Positions 1 through 7,829 of a stretch of DNA of 51,757 nucleotides are shown here, in pieces. Origin of the DNA: CAYXGZ01 sp964464755 (GTDB lineage Bacteria; Planctomycetota; MHYJ01; JACPRB01). The DNA lies in assembly GCA_964464755.1 (NCBI GenBank), contig CAYXGZ010000023.1, positions 1 through 51,757 of the forward strand, written 5' to 3'. Each line of letters starts with the position of its first letter. Within the stretch, counting starts at the first letter, position 1. The position numbers were made by a program, and so were the translations under genes. The notes below the pieces were generated by a model. That model was not told the origin of the DNA. It saw only the letters and a list, made by a program, of their open reading frames with translations, and did no database searches.

Positions 1-809
1 GCAACCGCACCAGCCCCTTCGCGTTCACGGGCAACAAGTTCGAGTTCCGCGCCGTCGGCTCCTCGCAGAACATCGCCCGGCCCAACACGATGCTCAACGC
101 GATCGTCGCGGACAGCCTCCAGTGGATGGCCGACCAGATCGAGGCGAAGAAGAAGGCCGGCGCCAAGCTCCACGACGCCGTCAACGCCGTCGTCCGCCAG
201 GCCCTCTCCGACAACCGGCGCGTCCTCTTCAACGGCGACAACTACTCGAAGGAGTGGCACGCCGAGGCCGAGAAGCGCGGCCTGCCGAACCTGAAGAACA
301 CGCCGGACGCCGTCGCCGCCTTCAGCGACAAGGAGTGCCGCGCCGTCCTCGTCCGCCAGGGCATCTTCACCGAGCAGGAGCTCGACTCCCGCCGGCACAT
401 CCTCCTCGAGACCTACGTCAAGACGCTGAACATCGAGGCCCTGCTCACCGCGACGATCGCCCGGACGATGATCCTGCCCGCGGTGCTCAAGTACCAGCGC
501 CAGGTCGCCGACACGATCGCGACGACCCGCTCCGCCGTGAAGGCGATGGAGCTCCGCCCGCAGGAGGACCTCCTCCACGACGTCATCTCCCGCGTCTCGG
601 CGATGAAGGACGCGATCGACAAGCTCGACAAGGCCCGCGCCGCGGCCGACGCCCACCACGGCGACGTCGACGGCCACGCGGTCTTCTACCGGGACACCGT
701 GAAGCCCGCCATGGACGCCGTCCGGGAGCAGGCCGACGCCCTCGAGTCGCTCGTGGACGACGACCTCTGGCCGCTGCCCAAGTACCGGGAGATGCTCTTC
801 ATCTACTGA
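1..809 (+). CDS. glnN: Glutamine synthetase type III, C-terminal part (5' truncated by window edge)
   Basis: The reading frame is open from base 3 and begins inside a gene. The first residues read NRTSPFAFTGNKFEFR, which is the highly conserved signature of type III glutamine synthetases (GlnN), followed by the long C-terminal helical extension that distinguishes this roughly 700-residue family from types I and II. The enzyme makes glutamine from glutamate, ammonia and ATP in the cytoplasm. About 269 residues are present; the N-terminal half and most active-site residues lie outside the window. The final residues, with a dense run of charged helices and the ending MLFIY, are typical of the family. 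The ATG at base 90 is internal and is not the start. Family identification is firm; isoform function is inferred. Confidence 0.92.
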   Translation, partial: NRTSPFAFTGNKFEFRAVGSSQNIARPNTMLNAIVADSLQWMADQIEAKKKAGAKLHDAVNAVVRQALSDNRRVLFNGDNYSKEWHAEAEKRGLPNLKNTPDAVAAFSDKECRAVLVRQGIFTEQELDSRRHILLETYVKTLNIEALLTATIARTMILPAVLKYQRQVADTIATTRSAVKAMELRPQEDLLHDVISRVSAMKDAIDKLDKARAAADAHHGDVDGHAVFYRDTVKPAMDAVREQADALESLVDDDLWPLPKYREMLFIY

Positions 810-838
810 TTCCCCGAATGCCGGGGCCTCGAGCGGGG

Positions 839-844
839 TAATCT
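839..844 (+). promoter_or_regulatory. -10-like box (TAATCT) directly before the CAP-domain gene
   Basis: TAATCT ends five bases before the ATG at 850, so transcription would start at or beside the start codon. No Shine-Dalgarno sequence lies between. No convincing -35 box is visible. It is one of several such boxes in this window. Confidence 0.4.
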
Positions 845-849
845 CGGGC

Positions 850-1857
850 ATGAGGATCTGCGCGTCCGTCCTGCTGCTGCTGGCGGCCGCCGGCCCCGCC
901 GCCGCCCAGCAGGAGCCCGCCGCCGACGAGATGGCCTTCCTCTGGGCCCTCAACCGCGCGCGCAGCAACCCGCCCCAGTACGCCGCGGAAAACGGCCTGG
1001 GCTCCCTGCTCGACGCCGTGCTCCCGGCCCCGCCGCTCGCGCTCAATCCCAACCTCGTCCAGTCCGCCCGCTTCAAGGCCGTCGAGATGGCGACCAACGA
1101 CTACTTCGCCCACCAGAGCGCCGTCACGTCGACCTGGCCCAACAAGCTCGAGCGCGACAACGGCTACGCGCTCCACTCGTCGCTTTCCGACACGGCGAAC
1201 AACGTCGAGTCCCTCGCGGCCGGCACCGTGCTCACCGCGCTCGGCGCGCTCAAGCTCCTGGTCGAGGACACCGGCGTCGTCCCGCCCGGCCACCGCTACC
1301 ACCTCCTCGCCGACGGGCCCAACCGCAGCTTCTACCTGCTCTTCCGCGAGGCGGGCTTCGGCCACGGCTTCGACGCGACCTCCACCTACGAGAACTACTA
1401 CGCGTTCCACACCGGGTACCGGGACGCCGACTCCGCCTGGCTCACGGGCGTCGTCTACAGCGACGCCAACTCGAACGGCCGCTACGACCAGGGCGAGGGC
1501 CTCGGCGGCGTGACGGTGACGGTCGCCGGCGGCGGCAGCGCCGTCACCGGCGCGGCCGGCGGCTGGTCGATCGCGACGACGGCGGGGACCTGGACCGTGA
1601 CCTGCTCGGGCGGCGCGTTCTCCGGCACCTCGACGGCGACGCCGGTCGTGGCGGGGGACAACGTGGAGGTCGATTTCGAGTCCGGCACCGCGGCCGGGAT
1701 CGTGGGGTTCAACGCGGCGCCCCCGCCGGGCGGAGGTGGCGGCGGCGGCGGATCGTCGGGCGGCGGGGGCGGCGGCTGCTCCCCCGGCGGCTCCTCGGGC
1801 GGGCTGCTGCCGGTCTTCGCCGCGCTCGGCCTGCTCGCCCTACTTCGCCGGCGCTAG
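850..1857 (+). CDS. Secreted CAP-domain (SCP/PR-1) protein with SdrD-B-like domain and MYXO-CTERM-like tail
   Basis: 335 residues. Residues 1-20 form a signal peptide (hydrophobic LLLLAAAG core, AAA-Q cleavage). Residues about 26-195 resemble a CAP domain, beginning with FLWALNRARSNP and containing a YFAHQS-type His motif and later HGFDATST. Residues about 196-280 (TGVVYSDANSNGRYDQGEG) match the opening of SdrD-B/Cna-B-like beta-sandwich repeats with Asp/Asn calcium-binding character. A Gly/Ser-rich linker follows, then Cys310, a hydrophobic helix and a terminal RRR, which together form a MYXO-CTERM-like sorting signal. The protein is therefore probably exported and surface-anchored after C-terminal processing. 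The bacterial CAP function is not known; adhesion or hydrolysis are only possibilities. The last 18 bases overlap the convergent gene downstream. Confidence 0.85.
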   Translation: MRICASVLLLLAAAGPAAAQQEPAADEMAFLWALNRARSNPPQYAAENGLGSLLDAVLPAPPLALNPNLVQSARFKAVEMATNDYFAHQSAVTSTWPNKLERDNGYALHSSLSDTANNVESLAAGTVLTALGALKLLVEDTGVVPPGHRYHLLADGPNRSFYLLFREAGFGHGFDATSTYENYYAFHTGYRDADSAWLTGVVYSDANSNGRYDQGEGLGGVTVTVAGGGSAVTGAAGGWSIATTAGTWTVTCSGGAFSGTSTATPVVAGDNVEVDFESGTAAGIVGFNAAPPPGGGGGGGGSSGGGGGGCSPGGSSGGLLPVFAALGLLALLRRR

Positions 1858-2427
1858 GGACTCGACCAGCTCCACCACGGCCGACGTCACGGCGTCCTGC
1901 AGGGACTCGCGGGCCAGGGTCGGAGGGAAACCCATCGCGCCCGTGGTCGAGATCTTGGCGAGACCCCGCGCCGACTTCGAGTGGATCAGCTCGCCGGTGT
2001 CCACGCGCAGCGCCTTCACGTGCAGCTCGCACTCCGCGATGAGCGACTTGGTCATCGAGTCCTCGCCCTGCACCGACTCCATCCGGAAGCCGATCTGGAC
2101 CACGCGGCCGGTGACCACGACGTCGGCGCCGAGCACCTTCGCCGCGCGGACCCGGTCCGGAACGCCGGCCCCCCCGGTCTTCTGCTCGTCCAGCACCCGC
2201 CGGATCGCGGCGGACTCGAGCACCGTGAAGCGCCCGGCCCTCAGGAGCTCCGAGGTCGCGAGGTCCGCGGCCTGCGTCCCGAAGTCGGTCTTCCCGTACT
2301 GGGCGTGGTTCTCGAACTCGAGCACCACCACGCGGAGCTTCGGCGCCGGCTCGGCCGGCGGGGCGGGATCGGGCGCCGCGCAGGCGCAGCCGAGGAGGAG
2401 GACGGCGGCGGACAGGAGTCGGTTCAT
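1840..2427 (-). CDS. CsgG/LpoB-like lipoprotein
   Basis: 195 residues with a lipoprotein signal (MNRLLSAAVLLLGCAC, lipobox LGC). The mature part has the CsgG-family pattern: a beta strand RVVVLEFEN, a helix with ATSELLRAGRFTVLES, AIRRVLDEQ, and AAKVLGADVVVTGRVVQIG. This fold is used by CsgG, the curli secretion channel, and by the LpoB-type activators of penicillin-binding proteins. At 195 residues it is smaller than CsgG itself, so a periplasmic binding or assembly role is more likely than a secretion pore. A GGGGAG Shine-Dalgarno sequence precedes the ATG. It overlaps tail-to-tail with the CAP gene, its stop lying inside the CAP reading frame. The exact partner is unknown. Confidence 0.8.
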   Translation of the reverse strand: MNRLLSAAVLLLGCACAAPDPAPPAEPAPKLRVVVLEFENHAQYGKTDFGTQAADLATSELLRAGRFTVLESAAIRRVLDEQKTGGAGVPDRVRAAKVLGADVVVTGRVVQIGFRMESVQGEDSMTKSLIAECELHVKALRVDTGELIHSKSARGLAKISTTGAMGFPPTLARESLQDAVTSAVVELVESLAPAK

Positions 2428-2451
2428 CGCGGGGCTCCCCTTTCCACCAGC

Positions 2452-2886
2452 TTACGACGTCGCCCCCGAAATGCCGGCCCGGATCGGCGCCACTCCCCCG
2501 GCGGGCGGCTCGTCCTGCGCGAGCAGGCGCTTCACCCGGTCGACCAGCTGGAGCTCCCGGTAGGGCTTGCTCAGGAATCGGTCCGCCCCGGGGTCCATCA
2601 TGTCGAGGTAGCTCCGGCTGTGGAACTCGTCGAGCAGCACGAGGACCCGCGTCCCGGGCGACAGGCTCTCGACCTTCGCCGCCAGCTCCCGGCTGGCGCA
2701 CTCGGACTGCCCCGTCCCCGCGACCACGAGGTCGATCCCCATCCGCGCGACGCAGGCCAGCGCCTCGGGCAGCGACGGCCTCAGCGTGACCAGGTAGCCC
2801 TCCTGCGACAGGAGCGCGTCGAGCCGGGTGAGCTCCCCGAGATCTCGGTCCATCACCAGGATGCGCTGCCGGTGCGAGTCCGCCAT
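2452..2886 (-). CDS. Degenerate response-regulator receiver domain protein
   Basis: 144 residues, a single receiver-like domain and no output domain. The start was placed at MADSHRQRILV because a GGAAAGGAC Shine-Dalgarno-like sequence precedes it, and the longer frame upstream reads through the neighbouring DUF817 gene. The fold elements are visible: the acidic pocket residues Asp13 and Asp15, the strand IDLVVAG, and the conserved Lys107 in LSKPY. The phospho-acceptor Asp at the end of the third strand is missing; the sequence is DLVVAG where DLVLLD is expected, so residue 57 is Gly. It is therefore probably a pseudo-receiver working through protein contacts rather than phosphorylation. No histidine kinase lies next to it. 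Confidence 0.78.
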   Translation of the reverse strand: MADSHRQRILVMDRDLGELTRLDALLSQEGYLVTLRPSLPEALACVARMGIDLVVAGTGQSECASRELAAKVESLSPGTRVLVLLDEFHSRSYLDMMDPGADRFLSKPYRELQLVDRVKRLLAQDEPPAGGVAPIRAGISGATS

Positions 2887-2984
2887 GAGCCACGTCCTTT
2901 CCGTTCGGGTGAGTACGTCGACACGGTGTGTACGTCGTTCCCGGGGAAAGGTCACATTTGGGACGCGAATCGCGCGGGGCCGGC

Positions 2985-3755
2985 TCAGGAGGGGCGGGCG
3001 ATCCGGGCCTTCAGGTGCTTGAGCTCGGCCACGAGGATGAAGCTCAGGATCACGAGCAGCGCCCAGGAGCTGATCTTCCCCGGGTGCACGAAGGCCCAGC
3101 CCTGCCGCTGGTTCGGGTAGACCCAGGCCCCGAGCGCCGTCGAGAGGTTCTCGGCCACCCACACGAAGAACCCGATGAGCAGGAACGAGAGCGCCAGGGG
3201 CATTCGGCGGCGCGCGGTCCGCGCCGTGAAGAGCACGCGGGTGCGGACGAACACGATCGCCACGAGCGCGGCGAGGATCCAGCGCACGTCCGGGACGTAG
3301 TGGTGCGTGAAGTAGTTCGCGTAGATCGCGGCGCAGAGCGGGATCGTCGCGGCCCTCGGCGGGTAGTCGACCAGCTCCAGGTCCAGGATCCGCCAGGCCT
3401 GGCACATGTAGCTGCCGATCGCCGCGTACATGAACCCGCTGTAGAGCGGCACGCCGGCGACCTTCAGGAAGCCCGGGTCCGGGTAGCTCCACGACCCGAT
3501 CCCCGGCGAGGTCTTGAAGATCTCGAGCCCGAGCCCCAGCAGGTGGAAGAGCCCCAGCACCTTCACCTCGGTCCAGGACTCGAGCCGGGCCGCGAGCATG
3601 GCGGCCTGGATCGCGACGGCGGCGAGGAACAGGAAGTCGTAGCGCGTGAGCGGGCCCAGCGGGGCGACCTTCGCGACGCCCATCGCGAGGATCAGGAGCC
3701 CGGGAAAGAGGCAGGCCCGCGCCTGCTTGAGGCCGAAGTCGACCAGCTCCCGCAT
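2985..3755 (-). CDS. DUF817 family integral membrane protein
   Basis: 256 residues with about seven or eight hydrophobic helices. It carries the hallmark DUF817 stretch GLEIFKTSPGIGSWSYPDP followed by GVPLYSGFMYAAIGSY, which makes the family assignment firm. The family function is unknown; it is an inner-membrane protein. The start ATG is preceded by GGGGGAGGGGG, a strong Shine-Dalgarno sequence. It lies 22 bases after the TerB-like gene on the same strand, so it is probably the last gene of the minus-strand run that begins near 7796. Confidence 0.85.
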   Translation of the reverse strand: MRELVDFGLKQARACLFPGLLILAMGVAKVAPLGPLTRYDFLFLAAVAIQAAMLAARLESWTEVKVLGLFHLLGLGLEIFKTSPGIGSWSYPDPGFLKVAGVPLYSGFMYAAIGSYMCQAWRILDLELVDYPPRAATIPLCAAIYANYFTHHYVPDVRWILAALVAIVFVRTRVLFTARTARRRMPLALSFLLIGFFVWVAENLSTALGAWVYPNQRQGWAFVHPGKISSWALLVILSFILVAELKHLKARIARPS

Positions 3756-3777
3756 TCCCCCTCCCCCGTCCCGGCGC

Positions 3778-4653
3778 TCAGGAAGACCGGCGTCGCCCCA
3801 GCGAGACCACGAGCCGGGTGATCGCCCACGCGGCGAGCCACGCGGGGATCGCGCTCGCCAGCACGGCGGGCACCAGGTAGATCCAGTCTCCGCGGTGGCT
3901 CCGGCGGTAGCCGTACCCCGGCCTCGAGCCCATCTGCGACCAGCCCCAGGACCAGAGGTCGGTCGTCGCGTGCACGATGAACGCGGCCGGGATCACGAGC
4001 ACGACGAAGAGCGCCCCGGTGAGCGTCTCGATGCGGCCCCCGGTCAGCTCGCTGATCTTCTCGTGGATCCGGCAGTCGCGGCAGTACTGCGCGTAGCGGT
4101 CCTCGTTCGCGAAGGCGAGCCCGCACGCCCGGCAGCTCCGGTAGCGCGGGGCGAGGCGGGCCGCGAAGGGCATCGAGCGGAACAGCTCCCCCGCGCGGCG
4201 AGGCTCGGGGCGGGGCGCCGGCAGGATGACGAGCTCGACGCCCTCCCCCGCCCCCCGGTCGCCGAGCGCCGCGAAGGCGCGGTCGAGCGCGCCCTTCTCC
4301 CGCCGCAGCGCGGCCTTGACCAGGCGGTCGAGCGCGGACTCGTCCAGCGAGACCCGGTCTCCCAGCGCCCGGACGACGGCGAGCTCCTTCGGCGCGAGGC
4401 TCCCGTCGGCGGCGACGACCTCGAGCACGGCGCGAAGCGTCGCGAGCCGGCCCGGGCCGTCCTTCGGGATGCGCATCCGCGGCGGGTTCTCGGCCTCCGC
4501 CTCCTTCTGGATCCGGCGCGCGGCGTCGGGATCCAGCCCGAGCTTCAGGACGTGCGCGTTGAGGACGCGCTGCTCCTCGGCGGCGATGCCCTGCTCCGCC
4601 CGGGCGGCGGAGACCAGGTTCCAGTAGGCGATCTCGGCGGCGTTAGGATCCAT
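3778..4653 (-). CDS. TerB-like domain protein with zinc ribbon and two membrane helices
   Basis: 291 residues from the chosen start MDPNAAEIAYW; the frame is open further upstream but there overlaps the previous gene. Residues about 10-125 look like an all-helical TerB/DjlA-type domain (LRAVLEVVAADGSLAPKELAVVRAL, typical of the acidic metal-binding loop after helix A). Residues about 170-205 contain CRACGLAF and YCRDC, a CxxC-CxxC zinc ribbon. Two hydrophobic helices follow, separated by a basic and aromatic loop (GYGYRRSHRGDW). TerB-like modules occur in membrane stress and tellurite-type systems, but no other ter gene is nearby, so the role is unassigned. It starts five bases after the stop of the gene before it, which implies co-transcription. 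Confidence 0.72.
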   Translation of the reverse strand: MDPNAAEIAYWNLVSAARAEQGIAAEEQRVLNAHVLKLGLDPDAARRIQKEAEAENPPRMRIPKDGPGRLATLRAVLEVVAADGSLAPKELAVVRALGDRVSLDESALDRLVKAALRREKGALDRAFAALGDRGAGEGVELVILPAPRPEPRRAGELFRSMPFAARLAPRYRSCRACGLAFANEDRYAQYCRDCRIHEKISELTGGRIETLTGALFVVLVIPAAFIVHATTDLWSWGWSQMGSRPGYGYRRSHRGDWIYLVPAVLASAIPAWLAAWAITRLVVSLGRRRSS

Positions 4654-4658
4654 GGGCT

Positions 4659-5516
4659 CTATGAGGTCCCCCGGCAACGTCGTGACGGCGGCCCGCTTCG
4701 GGTGTTGGACCGGAGTGACGGGAAACGCCAACCAGCGAGCATCGCGATGTCGCGAGCGAAGGTCCTCGGGACGATCGACTTGTCCAGCAAGATGATGAAG
4801 TGGCCCGAATGCCACAACGTCCGGACCCTGGCTCCCGGGAAGTGCTCTCGAAAGGACTCGCCCAGGGCCTTCATCCAATCGGACCCCTGCACCTTGGACC
4901 ACAGCTGGCGGTGGTCCCTTCGCTTCGGGACGATGCTGCAACAGAGCAGGTTCCCCGCCTCCGCGCTGAGCAGGATCTCCCGAGTGACGTCGAACGTAGC
5001 TCCGCAGGCCACGTGGACTTGGTACTTCCGAAGCGAGACGTACCTCAGCGTCCAAGGTCGTCCGACCCTGGCGAGCGCGGCTCGGGCCATGGTCAAGTAC
5101 TTGGCGGTCGCCAGCCAATGAGGGAAGGGCCGGGAGATCGGCAACGACGATTCGACTCGAACGACGCCCCCTTTGCTTGCCGCGACCAGGGCACCTGGGC
5201 GATCCAGCAGGCACTCGCCCAGGATCTCCGGCGCCTTATGCCCGGGTCCCGCCATTCCCGGACAAGCCAGGAGCAGGGACTTCCCCAACATCTTTCTGGC
5301 CTTTCCGTGGCGCCAAGCGCCCCGGGTCCTGAATTGGAGCACCGCCGTCCCCAAGTGCCCGGGGCTCTTTCGGAAGTACATGGTCTCGATCACGGGCGCT
5401 CGGCCCAAGTCCGTTTGCACGAACAAGCTCCGCTCCAATTCCAGGTTGGCCGGCCACCACCCGGATTCGCGTGCACGCCGGACCATCCTCGCCTGGCGGA
5501 CCTGGGTCAGCCTCAC
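4659..5516 (-). CDS. Hypothetical protein of unusual base composition
   Basis: 285 residues from a GTG start that overlaps the upstream lipoprotein stop as GTGA. I do not recognise a family. The sequence is basic, Trp-rich and apparently soluble (for example LWHSGHFIILLDKSIVPR), with no signal peptide or membrane helix. The base composition is noticeably less GC-rich than its neighbours (around 60-63 percent in lines counted by eye, against well over 70 percent around it), and codon choice is less biased. It may have been acquired recently. The start is uncertain, since MVRRARESGWW eleven codons in is an alternative. The four-base overlap upstream and five-base gap downstream argue that it is translated as part of the operon. 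Confidence 0.55.
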   Translation of the reverse strand: MRLTQVRQARMVRRARESGWWPANLELERSLFVQTDLGRAPVIETMYFRKSPGHLGTAVLQFRTRGAWRHGKARKMLGKSLLLACPGMAGPGHKAPEILGECLLDRPGALVAASKGGVVRVESSLPISRPFPHWLATAKYLTMARAALARVGRPWTLRYVSLRKYQVHVACGATFDVTREILLSAEAGNLLCCSIVPKRRDHRQLWSKVQGSDWMKALGESFREHFPGARVRTLWHSGHFIILLDKSIVPRTFARDIAMLAGWRFPSLRSNTRSGPPSRRCRGTS

Positions 5517-5872
5517 CGGACCACCGCAACGTGGAGGGTCAGGTTGTAGGACTTCAGCGCCAGGGAATCTTGAGACGCCTTGGGCAGGTCAAGCTTCCGA
5601 AAGAGCTCCATTCCGGCCACGAGGTTGGTCTTGCCGGAAACGGCCAGCACGATCGCCTCGTTCCGGCCCGGCAAGCTCCAGGCCTCGACGAGGTTCCCGT
5701 CGTCATCCGCGTCCATGAGGGCAAGCTCCTCCGGCAGGGCCCCAGACTCGCGAAGGAGGACTCGAGCCCGCATGGCCGGCATCCCCACGTCCAAGACGCG
5801 CTCGGCCCCGCGCGCGGTCGATGCGCAACCCGCCGAGGCCGCCGCCAGAACGAGGACGAGTCCGCGCACCAT
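5513..5872 (-). CDS. Small hypothetical lipoprotein
   Basis: 119 residues. The N-terminus is a lipoprotein signal (MVRGLVLVLAAASAGC, lipobox ASAGC). The mature part has a DADDDGNLVEAW segment and a predicted beta-rich remainder ending in LKSYNLTLHVAVV. It resembles small periplasmic lipoproteins with a repeated-strand fold, but I recognise no family. A GGGGGAGG Shine-Dalgarno sequence precedes the ATG, 15 bases after the stop of the membrane-protein gene before it, and its own stop overlaps the next start by four bases, so it sits inside the operon. Confidence 0.65.
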   Translation of the reverse strand: MVRGLVLVLAAASAGCASTARGAERVLDVGMPAMRARVLLRESGALPEELALMDADDDGNLVEAWSLPGRNEAIVLAVSGKTNLVAGMELFRKLDLPKASQDSLALKSYNLTLHVAVVR

Positions 5873-5887
5873 GCAACCACCTCCCCC

Positions 5888-6298
5888 TCAGAACTGCCGC
5901 GCGAAGGCCGTCCCGTAGACCGCCGCGAGGAAGGTCCACAGGGCCGCGAACCCGACGTGCACCGCGGTGTGCAGGCGGTTCCCCCGCCAGAGCTCCGGCC
6001 GGTAGACGAAGAACTGGAAGATCCAGCGCAGCGTCCAGAACGCCGCCAGGCCGCCGCTCACGGCCCTTGCCAGCGTCCCCCGCTCCGCCAGCTCCGCCGC
6101 GCAGGCGAGGCTCAGGATCCCGAAGCCCCCGACCGTCAGCGCGATGAACACGACGTGCACCCAGAAGATCTGGCGGGTCAGCAGGGACACGGCCTGCAGC
6201 TCCGCCTTCCACCCGAAGCGGCGCGGGAACAGGAGGTGCGCCAGCGCCAGCAGCACCTGCAGGGCCCCCGCGACCTGGATCAGGCGGACCAGCGTCAC
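5888..6298 (-). CDS. Hypothetical four-helix membrane protein
   Basis: 136 residues from a GTG start that forms a GTGA overlap with the methyltransferase stop. Four hydrophobic helices cover most of the chain (ALQVLLALAHLLF, VHVVFIALTVGGFGIL, AVSGGLAAFWTLRW, AVHVGFAALWTFLAAVYG), with conserved-looking His and Trp residues near the membrane faces. It is similar in size and layout to small DoxX-like or DUF-type inner-membrane proteins, but no family is certain. The translational coupling to the methyltransferase and DUF2071 genes suggests a common pathway that the sequence does not name. Confidence 0.7.
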   Translation of the reverse strand: MTLVRLIQVAGALQVLLALAHLLFPRRFGWKAELQAVSLLTRQIFWVHVVFIALTVGGFGILSLACAAELAERGTLARAVSGGLAAFWTLRWIFQFFVYRPELWRGNRLHTAVHVGFAALWTFLAAVYGTAFARQF

Positions 6299-7038
6299 GG
6301 CGCCCTCCCCAGGAGCAGCGTCCGGACGAAGGGCGTCCGCCTCCGCTCCCGCCGCACCTCGAGTCCCGCCACGCCGGCCAGTCTCCTCCATTCGCCCGCG
6401 GGAAGGAAGTGCAGGACCCCCGGCCCGTACGCGAGCAGGTTCGCGACGTCCCGCGCGTGCTCGACCACCAGGACCGCGCCCCCTGGCGCCGTCACCCGCG
6501 TGAGCTCCCGGAAGAGCGCCTCGCGCGCCGCCGGCCGCCGCAGCTCGTGCGCCGCGAAGAACAGGAACACCGCGTCGAAGGCCGCGTCGCCGTACGGCAG
6601 CCGCGCGGGGTCGACGCGGGCCGCCTGGGCCGGGCGCTCCGCCCGGGCCCGCGCGATGCTCGGCTCCGTCATCTCGCCGGCCACGAAGAAGTCGGCGGTC
6701 GTGCCCTCCGAGCCCGGGAACGCGCTCCGCAGCGCCCCCGAGCTCTCGTCGACCCCCGCGTGGAGATTCAGCCAGCGCCGCGGCACCGACCCGAGCTCCC
6801 CGCCCACCCAGTCCCAGCTCATCAGGCCGGACCGGTCGTAGATCCAGTACGAGGCGGCCAGCGAGTTCACGACGAGGACGGCCGCGCCGATCCCCGCCAC
6901 GAGGCCCGCGATCCGAAGTGCCCCCGGGACGGCCGGCCAGCACCCGGCGCCGATGCCCGCGACCGCGACCACCAGCCCGCCGACGTAGTACGGCCAGTTG
7001 TAGCGGACGATCTGCCCGACCCCGTGGAGCCCGCTCAC
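6295..7038 (-). CDS. Membrane-anchored class I SAM-dependent methyltransferase
   Basis: 247 residues from a GTG start that overlaps the DUF2071 stop as GTGA. Two N-terminal hydrophobic helices (YYVGGLVVAVAGIGAGCW and IAGLVAGIGAAVLVVNSL) precede a methyltransferase domain of the type 11 kind: RWLNLHAGVDESSGALRSAFPG in the motif I area (degenerate Gly loop), LPYGDAAFDAVFLFFAAHELRR as the core motif, and VTAPGGAVLVVEH as post-motif. The substrate is unknown; a membrane lipid or small hydrophobic molecule is plausible because of the anchor. The GxGxG loop is weak, so cofactor binding should not be taken for granted. Confidence 0.78.
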   Translation of the reverse strand: MSGLHGVGQIVRYNWPYYVGGLVVAVAGIGAGCWPAVPGALRIAGLVAGIGAAVLVVNSLAASYWIYDRSGLMSWDWVGGELGSVPRRWLNLHAGVDESSGALRSAFPGSEGTTADFFVAGEMTEPSIARARAERPAQAARVDPARLPYGDAAFDAVFLFFAAHELRRPAAREALFRELTRVTAPGGAVLVVEHARDVANLLAYGPGVLHFLPAGEWRRLAGVAGLEVRRERRRTPFVRTLLLGRAP

Positions 7039-7796
7039 CGGACCGCCTCCAGCGGCTCGACCACGCCCCGCTTCCACGCGTAGTCGATGTCGCGGACGTG
7101 GAACGCGTTCGCGAGGACCGGCCGCGCTTGGTCGAAGGGCGGGCGCTCGAGGAAGCTCATGCGCCCCACCTCCACCGACACGGGCCGCGGCGTCCAGTTC
7201 TCGCGGACGCCCTCGATCAGGACCAGCGAGTGCGTCTCGCGCTCGTAGTCGAACGTGAACGGCAGCGGCCCGGCGTAGAGGCGGGCCTGCGCCAGGTCCC
7301 GGAACGGCGACCCCGCGGGCGGGGCCTCGGGCGCCGCGGCGAGATCCGCCCGGACCTCCACGTCGGCCGCCCCGTCGGGAGTCCGCACCCGGATGCCCAG
7401 CGCCCCGTTCTCCTCCGCGCACTCGACCTGCGCCACGTGGTACTGGTAGTGCGTCAGGAGATTGCCCCCCGCGGCCATCAGCCGGCGGTTCGTGTCGCTC
7501 CGCAGGATGCGCAGGCCCCGCAGCGTCCGCCCCGACGCGGACCGGTAGCGCGCGAAGATCCGGTACCCGGCGAGGAAGAAGTCCTGCCCGAAGGCCGCCG
7601 GCAGGAAGGCGGGCCGCAGCCGCCGCGTCTGCACCATCGCGACGGCGAGGAAGCCGAGGCCGTCGAGTTCGTCCAGCACCAGCCCCGGAGGAAGGAGCGG
7701 GCGCAGGAGCTCGGCCGGGTACGCGTACGTCAGGACCAGCGAATGGTCGAACCACGCCCGGATCGGCACCGGATGGCGGCGCAGGAGGTGGCGCAT
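7035..7796 (-). CDS. DUF2071 (YqjF-like) family protein
   Basis: 253 residues. The sequence LRPLLPPGLVLDELDGLGFLAVAMVQ near the N-terminus, the LAGYRIFARYR strand region and the later MSFLERPPF and RPVLANAFHVRDIDY segments match the DUF2071/acetoacetate-decarboxylase-like fold family (YqjF of Bacillus). No catalytic reaction is established for this branch. It is cytoplasmic, with no signal. It opens the tightly overlapped minus-strand run towards 2985. A TAGTAT box lies ten bases upstream of the ATG, so its transcript may be nearly leaderless. Confidence 0.78.
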   Translation of the reverse strand: MRHLLRRHPVPIRAWFDHSLVLTYAYPAELLRPLLPPGLVLDELDGLGFLAVAMVQTRRLRPAFLPAAFGQDFFLAGYRIFARYRSASGRTLRGLRILRSDTNRRLMAAGGNLLTHYQYHVAQVECAEENGALGIRVRTPDGAADVEVRADLAAAPEAPPAGSPFRDLAQARLYAGPLPFTFDYERETHSLVLIEGVRENWTPRPVSVEVGRMSFLERPPFDQARPVLANAFHVRDIDYAWKRGVVEPLEAVR

Positions 7797-7806
7797 GGTC
7801 CAGGGG

Positions 7807-7812
7807 ATACTA
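7807..7812 (-). promoter_or_regulatory. -10-like box (TAGTAT) before the DUF2071 operon
   Basis: On the minus strand TAGTAT ends ten bases before the ATG at 7796. No Shine-Dalgarno sequence lies between them and no clear -35 is visible, as for the other closely placed -10 boxes in the window. Confidence 0.4.
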
Positions 7813-7829
7813 GAGGCGTCCGGGAGCCC

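Noticed and set aside
2887..3492. Upstream extension of the receiver-domain frame to 3492
   Set aside because: It would run antisense-frame through the DUF817 gene and is Arg/Pro/Gly-rich; the Shine-Dalgarno sequence and domain start both favour 2886.
4654..5214. Upstream extension of the TerB-like gene
   Set aside because: The extension overlaps the separate gene 4659-5516 in another frame and shows no domain; MDPNAAE with its spacing is more natural.
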